From the NCBI GenBank assembly GCA_021778845.1, contig JAJYBU010000016.1, forward strand, positions 1 through 64,000: 64,000 nt of DNA, in the 5' to 3' direction. Shown here piece after piece: positions 63,637 through 64,000 of this stretch (within the stretch, counting starts at the first letter, position 1; the number at the start of each line of letters is the position of its first letter). The position numbers and the translations under genes are program-made. Source of the DNA: Acidobacteriota bacterium (GTDB taxonomy: Bacteria > Acidobacteriota > Terriglobia > Terriglobales > Acidobacteriaceae). The notes under the pieces are model-generated. The model made no database searches. It was not told the origin of the DNA and saw only the letters and a list, made by a program, of their open reading frames with translations.

Positions 63637-64000
63637 TTAGTGGAGGGAGACTTTGGCGCCTGCCTGCTGGGTGATGGGCTGGCCTTCGGTGGCTTCTACC
63701 TTTACGTCGCTGCCGGAGACGGTGGCGTAGGCGATGGTAAGACCACGCTGCGCGCTCAGGTGGACGTTGCGCAGAACTACGTTGGCGATAGGGGCTTCGG
63801 GGAGACCGACGATAGCTCCGGCTGAGGTGCTTCCGGTGGCGGTCACGTTTTCAACGGTGATGTCATGGAAGTAGGGGGTGAGACGGGTGATGGGCTGTGG
63901 TGTTGGGTCCTGGGATGGAAGGATGTTGGGGTAGTACTCGCTGATGATGAGGGCGTTCTTGACGTCTTTCATGTCGATGTCTTTGAAAGATATGTGGCTG
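63637..64000 (-). CDS. C-terminal part of a glycoside hydrolase family 28 polygalacturonase
   Basis: The frame is open at the right edge and ends at TAA 63639-63637, giving the last 121 residues. They contain SHISFKDIDMKDVKNALIISEYYP and TPYFHDITVENVTATGSTSAGAIVGLPEAPIANVVLRNVHLSA, the repeated beta-helix rungs of GH28 enzymes; the catalytic Asp-containing part lies to the right. Pectin degradation with the adjacent uxaC is the likely function. The last residues (VKVEATEGQPITQQAG) are a beta-strand tail. Confidence 0.85.
   Translation of the reverse strand, partial: SHISFKDIDMKDVKNALIISEYYPNILPSQDPTPQPITRLTPYFHDITVENVTATGSTSAGAIVGLPEAPIANVVLRNVHLSAQRGLTIAYATVSGSDVKVEATEGQPITQQAGAKVSLH

Overview
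The window looks like chromosomal DNA of an Acidobacteriota species of the Terriglobus/Granulicella/Edaphobacter type. This is an inference from content, not a database result: GC-rich DNA, a very large Oar-type TonB receptor with a carboxypeptidase-like N-terminal domain, a DUF5916/CBM9-like outer-membrane protein, a secreted S53 (kumamolisin-like) protease, bactofilin, a cytochrome bd oxidase, pectin/uronate degradation genes and a lysine-rich AT-hook protein. No prophage, insertion sequence, CRISPR array, rRNA or tRNA was recognised.

Layout. 1-2.8 kb: 5' end of rarA, a SpoU/TrmH methylase, tsaC and a DUF218 membrane protein. 2.8-5.6 kb: lnt-prfB, where prfB carries a classical programmed +1 frameshift. 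5.8-7.4 kb: an AT-hook protein, then a methyltransferase and bactofilin. 7.6-10.5 kb: mazG, a GNAT transferase and an OSBS/N-succinylamino-acid racemase. 10.6-17.6 kb: uvrC, recA, a queuosine-precursor transporter, a tandem ThyX-like protein, fabG and an XRE regulator. 17.8-25.3 kb: DUF5916 outer-membrane protein, rhomboid protease plus zinc-finger-like membrane protein, MBL hydrolase, MaoC and 3-hydroxyacyl-CoA dehydrogenase, and an orphan DNA methyltransferase. 25.3-30.7 kb: arylsulfotransferase-like lipoprotein, S53 protease and PPK2.

30.8-37.9 kb is the most coherent block: five minus-strand genes encoding a reductive pyrimidine-catabolism pathway. PreT/PreA dihydropyrimidine dehydrogenase, dihydropyrimidinase, an M20 N-carbamoyl-beta-alanine amidohydrolase and a class III (beta-alanine) transaminase would take uracil to malonate semialdehyde. 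38-40.8 kb: exported DinB protein, then a translationally coupled operon of ECF sigma factor, single-span membrane protein and short secretin-like protein. 41-50 kb: NHL-repeat lipoprotein, cysteine desulfurase, KimA-like transporter, Tat-exported sugar isomerase, lipase maturation factor-like protein, an exported protein and glutathione peroxidase. 50.7-64 kb: M61 peptidase, SelO, the giant TonB receptor, cydAB, uxaC and the 3' part of a GH28 polygalacturonase.

At the scale of the whole window, the + strand is G-richer than C from 1 to about 12.6 kb and again after about 52.7 kb, but C-richer in between (most strongly 20-52.6 kb), whatever the gene orientation. This suggests an inverted segment of about 40 kb; the right-hand change coincides with a perfect 48-bp palindrome after the M61 gene. 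Strongest leads: the split-motif tandem ThyX protein, the ECF/secretin-like operon, the full pyrimidine-degradation operon, the racemase/GNAT pair and the skew inversion.
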